64,000 nt of DNA from Marinomonas rhizomae (GTDB taxonomy: Bacteria > Pseudomonadota > Gammaproteobacteria > Pseudomonadales > Marinomonadaceae), in NCBI RefSeq assembly GCF_003315485.1, contig NZ_QNSE01000006.1, forward strand, positions 62,001 through 126,000. The letters run 5' to 3'. This document shows, piece after piece, positions 29,201 through 33,903 of this stretch. Both the position numbers and the translations under genes were made by a program. Below the pieces are notes generated by a model, which did no database searches, had not been told where the DNA came from, and worked only from the letters and a program-made list of their open reading frames with translations. Numbering within the stretch: position 1 is the first letter of the stretch; every line of letters begins with the position of its first letter.

Positions 29201-30176
29201 TCACCTCTACATTATCTGCTGTGACCGAACGATTTTCAGGCGTTACGCCTGCAATCTGTGTCGCCAATTCTGTAAGTGGCGTAACGCTAATCGCTTTATC
29301 ACTCGAACCATCAGTGGTCGTCATTGCACGAAGAGATGTCCCTAAGCTTTTTTCTTCGCCTGTCGTTTCGTCTGTATAATCTGTTTCCGTACCGTTAATA
29401 TCAGTGATTTCAACCAACATCGGGCCAGAATAACTGCCTGTATAGACGTAATCCCCTGTTGAATAATCATGCTCGGCAGAGCTAATTAAATCACCCGATG
29501 CATCATACAAATCGATTTGAACCGTGGAAAAGAAAATACCAGCAGCACTAGAAATGGTTGTTGATGATGTAGAGGCAGAGCCATCTGAATTTGAGCCGCC
29601 ACCTGAACCGCCGCCGCCAGCTAAAGCTCCTAAGCCTAATGCCGCTGCGGCATACCATCCCCACCCCATTTCACCTTCCACACCTTGATTATCGGGCACT
29701 GGCTGGTCTTCGGGTTGCTCTTTTAGATTGGCGTCCATCACCCCTCCTTGAGCGATACTGTCTTCCGGAGGACGCATATCGGAGGGAAGCGTTGCATCTA
29801 TCGCGTCATCCTTATCATCTAGAGTCACGACCGTATCCGTTTGAGCATCCCAAATTGGACTGTCGAAATCAGTGTCATCTTGCTGTATCACAACAAAATC
29901 TGTTGCCGATAAATGCGCCCCAAACTCGTCAAAAGAAACCTCTTTTCCTTCCTCAAAATAATCATTAATAACCAACAATACTTCACCGTTAACAATTACC
30001 TGCAAAGCTTCATCTTCTTTTTGTAGAACAACACCTTCAGGGTATATTCCAGTAGCAGAATCCACGAGAGAGTAAGCAACACCCGATTCAGCCGTGATAC
30101 TAAGACCCCCAACTAGCTCCATTTGCTGTGGTTGAACGCCAGATGATTTTTTAATGATTAAAATTGAGTTTTTCAT
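20295..30176 (-). CDS. Giant type I-secreted surface adhesin with Ig-like repeats (BapA-like prefix)
   Basis: About 3293 residues, very acidic, with no cysteine seen on reading. The ATG at 30176 is preferred to an in-frame GTG six bases upstream because TAGGTG lies just before it. Residues 1-120 resemble a BapA-type N-terminal prefix (NGEVLLVINDYFEEG). A Gly/Ala-rich segment at 173-196 (MGWGWYAAAALGLGALAGGGG) may hold the protein in the export channel, and SSAAG at 211-215 follows. From about 540 to 1580 there are eleven Ig-like repeats of roughly 90-97 residues (DTG.SDSDGITND, SWQYSLDGG.TW, IQVKQ.D.AGN.S). Next is a block with GDFVVSW-like blades (about 1585-2180), four more divergent Ig repeats, a second blade block (about 2540-3175) and a short C-terminal region. 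No GGxGxDxLx RTX repeats were found. Likely role: surface attachment or biofilm. It is the first gene of the operon. Confidence 0.88.
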   Translation of the reverse strand: MKNSILIIKKSSGVQPQQMELVGGLSITAESGVAYSLVDSATGIYPEGVVLQKEDEALQVIVNGEVLLVINDYFEEGKEVSFDEFGAHLSATDFVVIQQDDTDFDSPIWDAQTDTVVTLDDKDDAIDATLPSDMRPPEDSIAQGGVMDANLKEQPEDQPVPDNQGVEGEMGWGWYAAAALGLGALAGGGGSGGGSNSDGSASTSSTTISSAAGIFFSTVQIDLYDASGDLISSAEHDYSTGDYVYTGSYSGPMLVEITDINGTETDYTDETTGEEKSLGTSLRAMTTTDGSSDKAISVTPLTELATQIAGVTPENRSVTADNVEVNSKVATLFGLDDILEKPAVVTEDTSSADAASIKYGQALAILSGADSEAGNASAAETIATIADSLKEANSDTEAPLKLTSEVADILTKGLEAFNDGPTGRDNVIESSFSFSSVPVLVDADGDAIKVINAEVVDSTIKVKIKGVSADEVVTLTVGENTTNYTVLASDVVEGYAYVPISSGWFSAADGNYDVVVTVDDIDSTTTVTVDTTAPEAPAFELHQDTGESDSDGITSDTSVDVTLADGVTNWQYSLDGGSTWISRTSGSSFELKGETTYVVGDIQVKQVDKAGNESNVTSNDSTITTLETSAPDLSFEDTGTSNSDGITNNTTVSVTFDEGVDLASWQYSLDVGSTWTDGTGTSFELTANTTYQADTIQVKQIDSEGNEELSALSSKIVTDTIATTPVIFLATDSGQSQSDGITNDTTYRVKLAKDTESWEYSLDSGANWVTGSGTSFELNENQTYAAESIQVRQTDTAGNVSAIKSNDEAITTDVIAPGTPSASLHDDTGANDEDGITNDTRVDVTLSEDAVSWQYSLDGGSTWSASQEASETSFELADNTTYAIDSLQVRQYDSAGNVSVVDSNDQVITLDSVVSAPTLDFSLTSNELTSTTVTVTLADDVASWEYSLDAGETWNDGSGERFSLEPLTSYDANAIQVRQTDVAGNVSDTAINEALETDVAIDPPSFELASDTGVSDDDGITSATTVNVTLLEGDEGAVSWNYSLDGGETWSDDQDISTTSFELANNTTYDIGQIVVTQTDAENNTSAYAANDSAVIVDSLVDAPEFDLNADTGSSVSDGITNDLVINVDLADDVSTWQYSLDSGSTWLDGEATSFELDANTTYDVGAIQVKQTDLAGNESLAYQNSSAITTDTQPLAAPTFSLNSDSGSSTVDNITNDALINVALSEDAVSWQYSTDAGLTWQKGTGTSFELAADTSYLAGDIQVQQLDAAGNVSVSASNEDTIEIDISAMTPTFALNLDSGIDGSDGITNDVVVNFDSNGEISTQSWSYSLDAGETWTEGTGSSFSLADNTTYAIGDIQVKQVDAAGNESVVGSNDSEIVTDSIAPATPSFALHADTGESDSDFITSDTTIDVTLSDDAASWQYSLDSGATWSDGTGTSFEMGALQTYDVGQIQVRQADLAGNVSVAVSNEVVFESDSLPAPEVALAEDTGLSDSDNITSSLTMNVTLDVNATSWQYSLDGGANWADGEGSSFELDANTTYAAESIQVKQFDADDNESATFSNDSDVTTDTESQLEEDIYLASDSSIDTVIADGDDQLYGVERYRLGENGDFVVSWIKDDEDAGDTLLMVQRYNADGSEMSLPYAVPIPTYESEDYYSVEDITPVGADGAVVITWVGESYNEDEDYYDETNLYFQLFDAAGQPVGEIQQATATEEWVRDSQIISLAETDQFIASWTEDGTDDTVAYLQLFDSTTGEEGALLTFDTSVVASVLPTGNNGEFVVLWNEVVSFEDASAIVKAQTYSSDGIPIGSTIVLNPEAGEYSDGMRLLGEDGAFIALMINEQDMTMSLQLVNDNGSLGARVDLSEFSDLVDLEVGIAILNSDNDFAVTWAGINESDEPVIYTQSFMADGTPQNDPIALPLEFNADTDYDLSIESASAVTDEGYFITVDYSEENNEYDSFIAAGVYFVDGNSVTEIAASEDDDWAYFDLRVLNDAGDVLVFKEGQDDETSDTDSWVQIYGSDGAAKTDLINFTGNIYNVEWAQLNSEGDFFISWVESSGYYDEEQASWVNEVTHHVQMFNADGTSITPIEIEQGDDLPVSVAEAGAAYLVSLSDSASITTLSDILALEEGNWSSVEVGADTDHVLNTEGLPVGQYVVYATDEAGNITLNTTVVTISAELLAEPDVELNEDTGTYDDDEITNDTQVDVTLTDDAVRWEYSLDHGANWTEGEGASFNLTENTTFNYYDIQIRQYDADDNVSEIATNSDGYVVTDNIISDPQIEVVGNSVLVTLDDDQNEWYYSLVGGGEDENNWTQGVGDSFSLAPNTTYNAGDIVVYVEDIASNEAEFVYQQQVVTGDAYEAPSFELFEDTGFSDSDGVTSEGSLNVFLADDAVAFEYSLNGGETWQFGSGAYMLLDEGVSFLYRDFVAYEYDAQGNATEVYRHHDDDEEIDSEIGFDLAEGTVRWSYSIDGGETFTDVNWTDADGYFIDLDYDEEYAIDDIQVRQIRSTGEVSAIATNGQVIITDEDTPYDEVYENSYSPYDNVVEESGAEKLDGGLGDSTDATIDYQKTIQLGDTGTYVSMWYLNSESEDVNSQLVVQMLNANGDPTSDYMKIEHGSITEYLDLMDAIPLADTGSFVVTWEQYDEDSDTADYYYQIFDENGAVGDLQSLENYVGYYGQFTDSFILPVGSEGNFVVTDNYYDEDQSVRMLTATLMNADGEVIAEIANSDDTGDEYQAHVKAIGEDGSFIVVGKKDVQLYSASGEAIGESLPTLQDSPSNYFEYEGAVAIGDTGSYMVVTSAYQYDSYEDDDNYERYPVVFAQVFTAEGAYQGESIEIATGGLNLGIHHSRSAVEWIGGDKVVVVWTERDRETGGPRSKITYLQTINTSDGTLSGEAIAPFESIGEDEEISVRIADIMPVGEQGSYVFLGRVEYADSGDREYYAKFVTADGAVVDLDDVDLSADSNPRFTVESVGDEGAFVVAWNQTNLDGYGVSVQLYDVNGEAIGDTVLLEASTDGSFDRTPSIVELSGGEYLISWIGDTYNDSETYTDIYTQKFNADGTMANSSTVNVRDDIPVESNEDGVAYLVHSSLFESNFLSDDDQWEEGLFDTVLNADTSYWNSVDVTAGEETTLSIDGLESGTYYVLVADLAGNVNVNDVGIVVAEPLVFDLTTGESTELNDRVFDEDETYDIYINVGDGSHLTFSEAVQWSGADNLGDDDTIILVSDDSVTSFSADSNDDITWSVGSSDMTLTAEGEFSIDPDSFDLWENAWASNPDAGLSLSQVIATETPDV
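22560..28580 (-). repeat. Coding tandem Ig-like repeats in the adhesin
   Basis: About fifteen copies of a 75-97-residue unit, eleven contiguous (roughly 25440-28580) and four more divergent (roughly 22560-23640). A non-Ig block separates the two groups. The copies differ at many sites, so they are old duplications rather than fresh DNA repeats. The kept core is W(Q/E)YSLD(G/S/A)G.(T/N)W and (D/E).IQV(K/R)Q.D.AGN.S. Confidence 0.85.
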
Positions 30177-30261
30177 GGGCACACCTACTGTAAAGAAATA
30201 CTAAATATTTTCATTTTACTAACACAATTAAACCAATATAGGAGTTATAGAGATTTCCGTC

Positions 30262-30279
30262 ATACCACATATGGGGTAT
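30262..30279. promoter_or_regulatory. Near-perfect palindrome, candidate operator upstream of the adhesin
   Basis: ATACCACAT followed directly by ATGGGGTAT: nine-base arms with a single mismatch. It lies about 85 bases before the adhesin start, a usual place for a regulator site. No family of regulator is suggested by the sequence. Confidence 0.4.
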
Positions 30280-30316
30280 ATTCAATAAATTAATGCAAAT
30301 TTACTAAGGGAAATAT

Positions 30317-30388
30317 ATGGAAAGGTATCCACTAATGGACCTGGTCAATCTTATTGATGACCGTGGCTTTGAGCACAAACAGAGTTAG
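30317..30388 (+). CDS. Possible 23-residue small ORF
   Basis: A short frame starting ATGGAAAGG, reading MERYPLMDLVNLIDDRGFEH and then KQS, with AAGGGA five to ten bases upstream. It is oriented toward the suhB-like gene but ends 143 bases before it. It could be a small protein, a leader peptide or chance. I do not recognise it. Confidence 0.2.
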   Translation: MERYPLMDLVNLIDDRGFEHKQS

Positions 30389-30531
30389 TTAGGACATTAG
30401 TAATCCGTTCTATTAACCTAGCTCCTTAACAGACATTTGTTTATGAAATAATCTACTAGACAGTAAACCATTCACTACTCCAATCGCGTATAATTTGGAC
30501 ACACTGAATAACGCAACAGGAGTGACGAAAG

Positions 30532-31392
30532 ATGAACCTCGATAAACCAACTCAAGCAAGACTAATAAACATTGTCCGTCGAGCAGGCCAAGAGATCGTC
30601 ATGCCCAGCTTTCGTCAACTGAGCGCGGCTGATGTGGATACAAAAAGTAGCCTAACTGACCTTGTCACTATTGCTGACAAAGCCAGCGAAGCTTTTATCA
30701 CCACTGAAATCCAACAGGCGTTTCCAGGTTGGGCCATTGTCGGCGAAGAAGCCGTCGCCGAAGATCCATCAACCACAGATAAAATCGCCACAGCACAAAC
30801 ATGCGTCATCATCGACCCCATCGATGGCACATGGAACTACGCTCATGGATCGCCTGAGTTTGGCCTGATACTCGCCGTGGTGGTAAAAGGCGTCACACGT
30901 TTCGGCTTACTATACGACCCAGTCAACGACGACTGGATTTACGCCAACCTAGGCGAAGGGGCCTTTTTCCAACGCACCGCCATGGATGAAAAAGGCAAAC
31001 ATCAAACGCCCGCCCAAGCTCCGTTGGCTTTACGCCTCAACGACACCACAGAGACCGACCTAGATAAGCTCTTTGGCATCATGTCCGTTAACTCCTATAC
31101 CGGCCAGAAAAAACAAGACTTCGCTCTCAAAGCCTCGCGCTTTGTGCGCATCAACAACCTGCCTTCTTGCCCAGCCTATCGTCAAATCGCCCAAGGTCAT
31201 TTCCACTTCAGCCTAACCTACAAAATGCTTCCTTGGGATCACGCCGCAGGCGTACTCGTCCACACCGAAGCAGGCGGCATCTGCCGAACCTTAGAAAATA
31301 AAGACTATTCCCCATCCACGCTTGACGGCGAAATGCTGGCAGCGCAATCGGAGCAGCAATGGCAAGCGCTGGCGGAGTATTTCTGTCGCTGA
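30532..31392 (+). CDS. Inositol monophosphatase-family phosphatase
   Basis: A 286-residue Mg-dependent phosphatase of the IMPase/FBPase/CysQ superfamily. The metal-site motifs are present: TIADKASEAFIT (family consensus T.AD...E), VGEEAVAED (GEE), IDPIDGTWNYAHGSPEFGL (DPIDGT.N) and LPWDHAAGVLVHTEAGG (WD.AAG). It probably dephosphorylates inositol-1-phosphate or a related sugar or nucleotide phosphate in the cytoplasm. The exact substrate (SuhB, CysQ or HisN type) is not settled. A CysQ-like 3'-phosphoadenosine phosphatase would fit beside a sulfotransferase operon, but the sequence is not diagnostic and the genes are divergent. CAGGAG precedes the start. Confidence 0.88.
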   Translation: MNLDKPTQARLINIVRRAGQEIVMPSFRQLSAADVDTKSSLTDLVTIADKASEAFITTEIQQAFPGWAIVGEEAVAEDPSTTDKIATAQTCVIIDPIDGTWNYAHGSPEFGLILAVVVKGVTRFGLLYDPVNDDWIYANLGEGAFFQRTAMDEKGKHQTPAQAPLALRLNDTTETDLDKLFGIMSVNSYTGQKKQDFALKASRFVRINNLPSCPAYRQIAQGHFHFSLTYKMLPWDHAAGVLVHTEAGGICRTLENKDYSPSTLDGEMLAAQSEQQWQALAEYFCR

Positions 31393-31444
31393 ATAATAAA
31401 TTCACGCTATAATTATTTTCAACACAACAACATGGGTGTTAGGT

Positions 31445-31735
31445 ATGGATAAGCATCACGCTTTAAAAATACTAGCAGGTAGTAAAAAAGAATTAGCAAA
31501 ACGCTATGGCGTTATTGAATTAGCCCTATTTGGTTCTACTGCTCGCAACACCGCATCGCCACAAAGCGATATCGATGTATTAGTTACCTTTGATGGCCGC
31601 GCCACGGCAAAACGCTATTTTGGCGTTCAATTCTATCTGGAAGATTTACTTGGCTGCCCAGTTGATTTAGTAACGGATAAAGCATTAAGACCTGAATTTC
31701 GACCTTATATAGAACGAGATAGAGTCAATGTTTGA
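31445..31735 (+). CDS. MNT-type minimal nucleotidyltransferase (antitoxin-like, orphan)
   Basis: A 96-residue nucleotidyltransferase with the family signature: ALFGSTARN (GS.AR) and SDIDVLVTFD (S.IDVLV). Start ATG at 31445 is preferred over GTG at 31436 because AGG lies four bases upstream. MNT proteins usually pair with a HEPN RNase toxin (MntA/HepT) and inactivate it by adding AMP to it. Here the expected partner is missing; a probable remnant overlaps the last eight bases of this gene. It lies at the edge of a defence gene block. Confidence 0.88.
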   Translation: MDKHHALKILAGSKKELAKRYGVIELALFGSTARNTASPQSDIDVLVTFDGRATAKRYFGVQFYLEDLLGCPVDLVTDKALRPEFRPYIERDRVNV

Positions 31736-31792
31736 CCCCTATTAGAACAGATTCGAAGGTCTGGGGTGGTTATTTACTCCATACAAACTTAG
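31728..31792 (+). pseudogene. Probable truncated HEPN toxin remnant
   Basis: ATGTTTGACCCC overlaps the MNT stop codon, the usual coupling for MNT-HEPN pairs. The frame stops after five codons (MFDPY). In the frame shifted by one base, the sequence continues as LLEQIRRSGVVIYSIQT and then stops. Joined by restoring one base, it reads FDP-LLEQIRRS, resembling the start of DUF86/HepT-like proteins (FDPELVLEIL.QI). The remnant then runs into the convergent ptuB gene, so most of the toxin gene is gone. The match is short, so confidence is limited. Confidence 0.5.
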
Positions 31793-32556
31793 CCTGAGTA
31801 ATGATTATTTCTTAGATGTTTTTCAGCCTCATTCCCCAAATAACCACGAATACTGGTAAAAAACTTAGGCCAATGACCACTAGCGTTTTTTCTTAGTATC
31901 GCTTTAGCAAAATTTTCACGAACATCGCCAATAGACATGCCTTGGGCAACACGAGCCCGAATCTGATCATTTAAGTCATTTAGTACCGCTCTACGCAATC
32001 GCTTTAAACGCTCGGCATCTAAATTTAGCTCATCAATAGTATTTTGTGCTTTTGCAACACTAACATTGGCTTGATCACAATTATCTGAATCAACGGTCAG
32101 ATGACCTGTTGCTCTCTCGCAAGAAAATAATCGCGGAAAAGCAGGAAGATAAAGAGGATTTAAGATCACGTCATCCAAGTTCTTATCGCCTTTAGGGACA
32201 TCGCAAGAATGATCTGGGCTTGTAAAACGCTTACCTGCATCAACCACATTTTTCTGGCTTCCACCATGACAACAACCCAACAAATTCTGCCAATCTAAAT
32301 GCCAATTATGTACGGTGGTTTGATCGGATTTAGGGTGAAAATGCTCAACACGAAAATCAGCTTCATCATTTCCAGAGCTTGGCAAAAGATCAATCTCACA
32401 ATAGGCACATAATCCACCTTGATCAGCCTTTATTTGATCTTGAGTTTCATTACGTCTACCTTTTTTATCTGTAAATTGCTCCCAAGTATTAGTAGATTTC
32501 GCCGTTCGATAACCTTTTAAAAGCGCTGGTTCAATTCCTTTTGAGACCTTTTTCAT
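31789..32556 (-). CDS. ptuB: HNH endonuclease, Septu PtuB-like (TIGR02646-type)
   Basis: A 255-residue HNH nuclease. The zinc/HNH core is clear: CAYCEIDL near residue 51, FRVEHFHPKSD near 69, HNWHLDWQNLLGCCHGGSQ near 82, and a later ILNPLYLPAF. The C-terminal half is helical with IDELNLDAERLKRLRRAVLN. Proteins of this type partner a PtuA-type ATPase in Septu and in retron-linked defence modules, where they cut nucleic acid during phage infection. Its ATG overlaps the ptuA stop by four bases (ATGA). Function in phage defence is from the family, not shown here. Confidence 0.83.
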   Translation of the reverse strand: MKKVSKGIEPALLKGYRTAKSTNTWEQFTDKKGRRNETQDQIKADQGGLCAYCEIDLLPSSGNDEADFRVEHFHPKSDQTTVHNWHLDWQNLLGCCHGGSQKNVVDAGKRFTSPDHSCDVPKGDKNLDDVILNPLYLPAFPRLFSCERATGHLTVDSDNCDQANVSVAKAQNTIDELNLDAERLKRLRRAVLNDLNDQIRARVAQGMSIGDVRENFAKAILRKNASGHWPKFFTSIRGYLGNEAEKHLRNNHYSG

Positions 32557-33854
32557 GATTGTTCACGCTCCCACTCTTTCATACGAATATCCATATCCAA
32601 ACGAGCCAACTCTGGCTCATGTTCTGCGCCCCATTTATCGAGGGTTTGACGCATTTCTAGCGCCTCTTTTGAGTCCCACTTATCCTGCCTAACCAGCGCT
32701 TGATACTGCTCCAGCATTTTCACAACCTCTAGCGCTTCTACTCGTGGAGACGCCAGTCCTAATACATCCAATAAGACTTGCTGCGCTTCTGCCCCTTCCG
32801 AAAAAGCGATAGGAACTAATATCGGTTTACCTTCTTGCCAATCAATCACCCGAAGGCATTGCGGTTTTACTGAGGAAATAACCTGAGGACTATGAGTGGA
32901 AACAATAAACTGCACATTAGGAAACGTGCGCATTAAATCCAAAAGAATCGTTTGCTGCCAGCCGGGATGAAGATGCAGATCCACTTCATCTATCATCACC
33001 ACTCCATGGCTTTCTAGTGGGTTACTCATCTCTGGGTTTGCTTCAGCCATGCGTCCTGCAATATCCATAACCATGGCTAATGTCGTTCGATAACCATCGC
33101 TCAACTGCTCTATGCGCAATCTCTTTGTAACACCTTCTTGCTGCCAGTCCACATAAATACCTGCGGGGTAAGCGCCTCTTGGATTAGAAAAATCAGGCAC
33201 CATTTTGTTAACGGCCTCACGAATGGCTTTTAATTCGGGAATCTCTAAATCAAAAGAGCGCGCTTCCTTTTGTTTGTTGTTTTCAATTTCTTCTAGAGAA
33301 TAAAAATATTCAACAAAACTACGAAAGTTAGTTCGGCTTTCAAGACAGCCTTTTAATGCATCAAAGCGCTGAAAGTTTTTACCAAAACCACGCCTTCTCG
33401 CCGGCACATCGAACACGCCACGGCCTGCTCCATAATAAGCCAATACAGGCAATTCAAAGTGAGTTCGGTTGTTATATTGCTCAATAAAACTATCGGCGTA
33501 TTCGTTAATTGGCTTAACGCCCAGCGCATCAGGGATTTGTTTGGCTGTGCCTTTTGCTTTGTCACGCTTCTCGGTTCTATCCCACTTAACGCCATCAAAA
33601 GACTCGGCAGTGATACGCATATAAGCAGGCCTGCTGCCATCGGGCAAAACCTGAAAATCGGTCTCTTTCGGGTTGATGCCACTCACCCCCGGAAGACGAG
33701 TTAAAAATGGCCCCAGCGCCGTTGCTAAGCCATCCAGTATGCTGGTTTTACCTGCCCCATTTCTTGCCACCAACACCGTTAGTTGCTCGTCAAATGAAAT
33801 TGGAAAATCATCGAAGCGTCTAAAATGCTCCAACTTAAGAGATTTTATCTTCAT
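32553..33854 (-). CDS. ptuA: ABC-type AAA ATPase, Septu PtuA-like
   Basis: A 433-residue SMC/RecF-like ATPase. Walker A is ARNGAGKTSIL near residue 33, and a long middle insertion follows. The signature-like LSDGYRT, Walker B VVMIDEVDLHLHPGW and the switch STHSPQVI lie near residues 245-330. This layout (AAA_15/AAA_21) is typical of PtuA and of retron-associated ATPases. It is coupled by a four-base overlap to the HNH gene and follows hsdS by 49 bases on the same strand. It is thus probably transcribed with the type I R-M genes. In Septu the ATPase is thought to control the nuclease partner. Confidence 0.84.
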   Translation of the reverse strand: MKIKSLKLEHFRRFDDFPISFDEQLTVLVARNGAGKTSILDGLATALGPFLTRLPGVSGINPKETDFQVLPDGSRPAYMRITAESFDGVKWDRTEKRDKAKGTAKQIPDALGVKPINEYADSFIEQYNNRTHFELPVLAYYGAGRGVFDVPARRRGFGKNFQRFDALKGCLESRTNFRSFVEYFYSLEEIENNKQKEARSFDLEIPELKAIREAVNKMVPDFSNPRGAYPAGIYVDWQQEGVTKRLRIEQLSDGYRTTLAMVMDIAGRMAEANPEMSNPLESHGVVMIDEVDLHLHPGWQQTILLDLMRTFPNVQFIVSTHSPQVISSVKPQCLRVIDWQEGKPILVPIAFSEGAEAQQVLLDVLGLASPRVEALEVVKMLEQYQALVRQDKWDSKEALEMRQTLDKWGAEHEPELARLDMDIRMKEWEREQS

Positions 33855-33903
33855 GCTTCACAACTCCGCTCAACATAAGGGATTAAATACAAAATAGTGT
33901 CCA

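Larger units (their letters stand above)
30183..30531. promoter_or_regulatory. Divergent promoter region of adhesin operon and suhB-like gene
   Basis: About 350 bases without a recognised gene, between two divergent genes. It holds an 18-bp near-palindrome (30262-30279) and a 23-codon reading frame with a good ribosome-binding site (30317-30388), both listed separately. Promoters for both neighbours must lie here; no confident -35/-10 pair could be fixed by eye. Confidence 0.5.

Noticed and set aside
22862-29968. Many long ORFs on the plus strand opposite the adhesin
   Set aside because: They mirror the repetitive adhesin codons and show repeated low-complexity sequence; they are shadows of the real gene.
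30532-31392. Assigning the IMPase-family gene as a PAPS-recycling CysQ partner of the sulfotransferase
   Set aside because: Attractive by position, but the motifs are common to the whole superfamily and the gene is divergent from the secretion operon.
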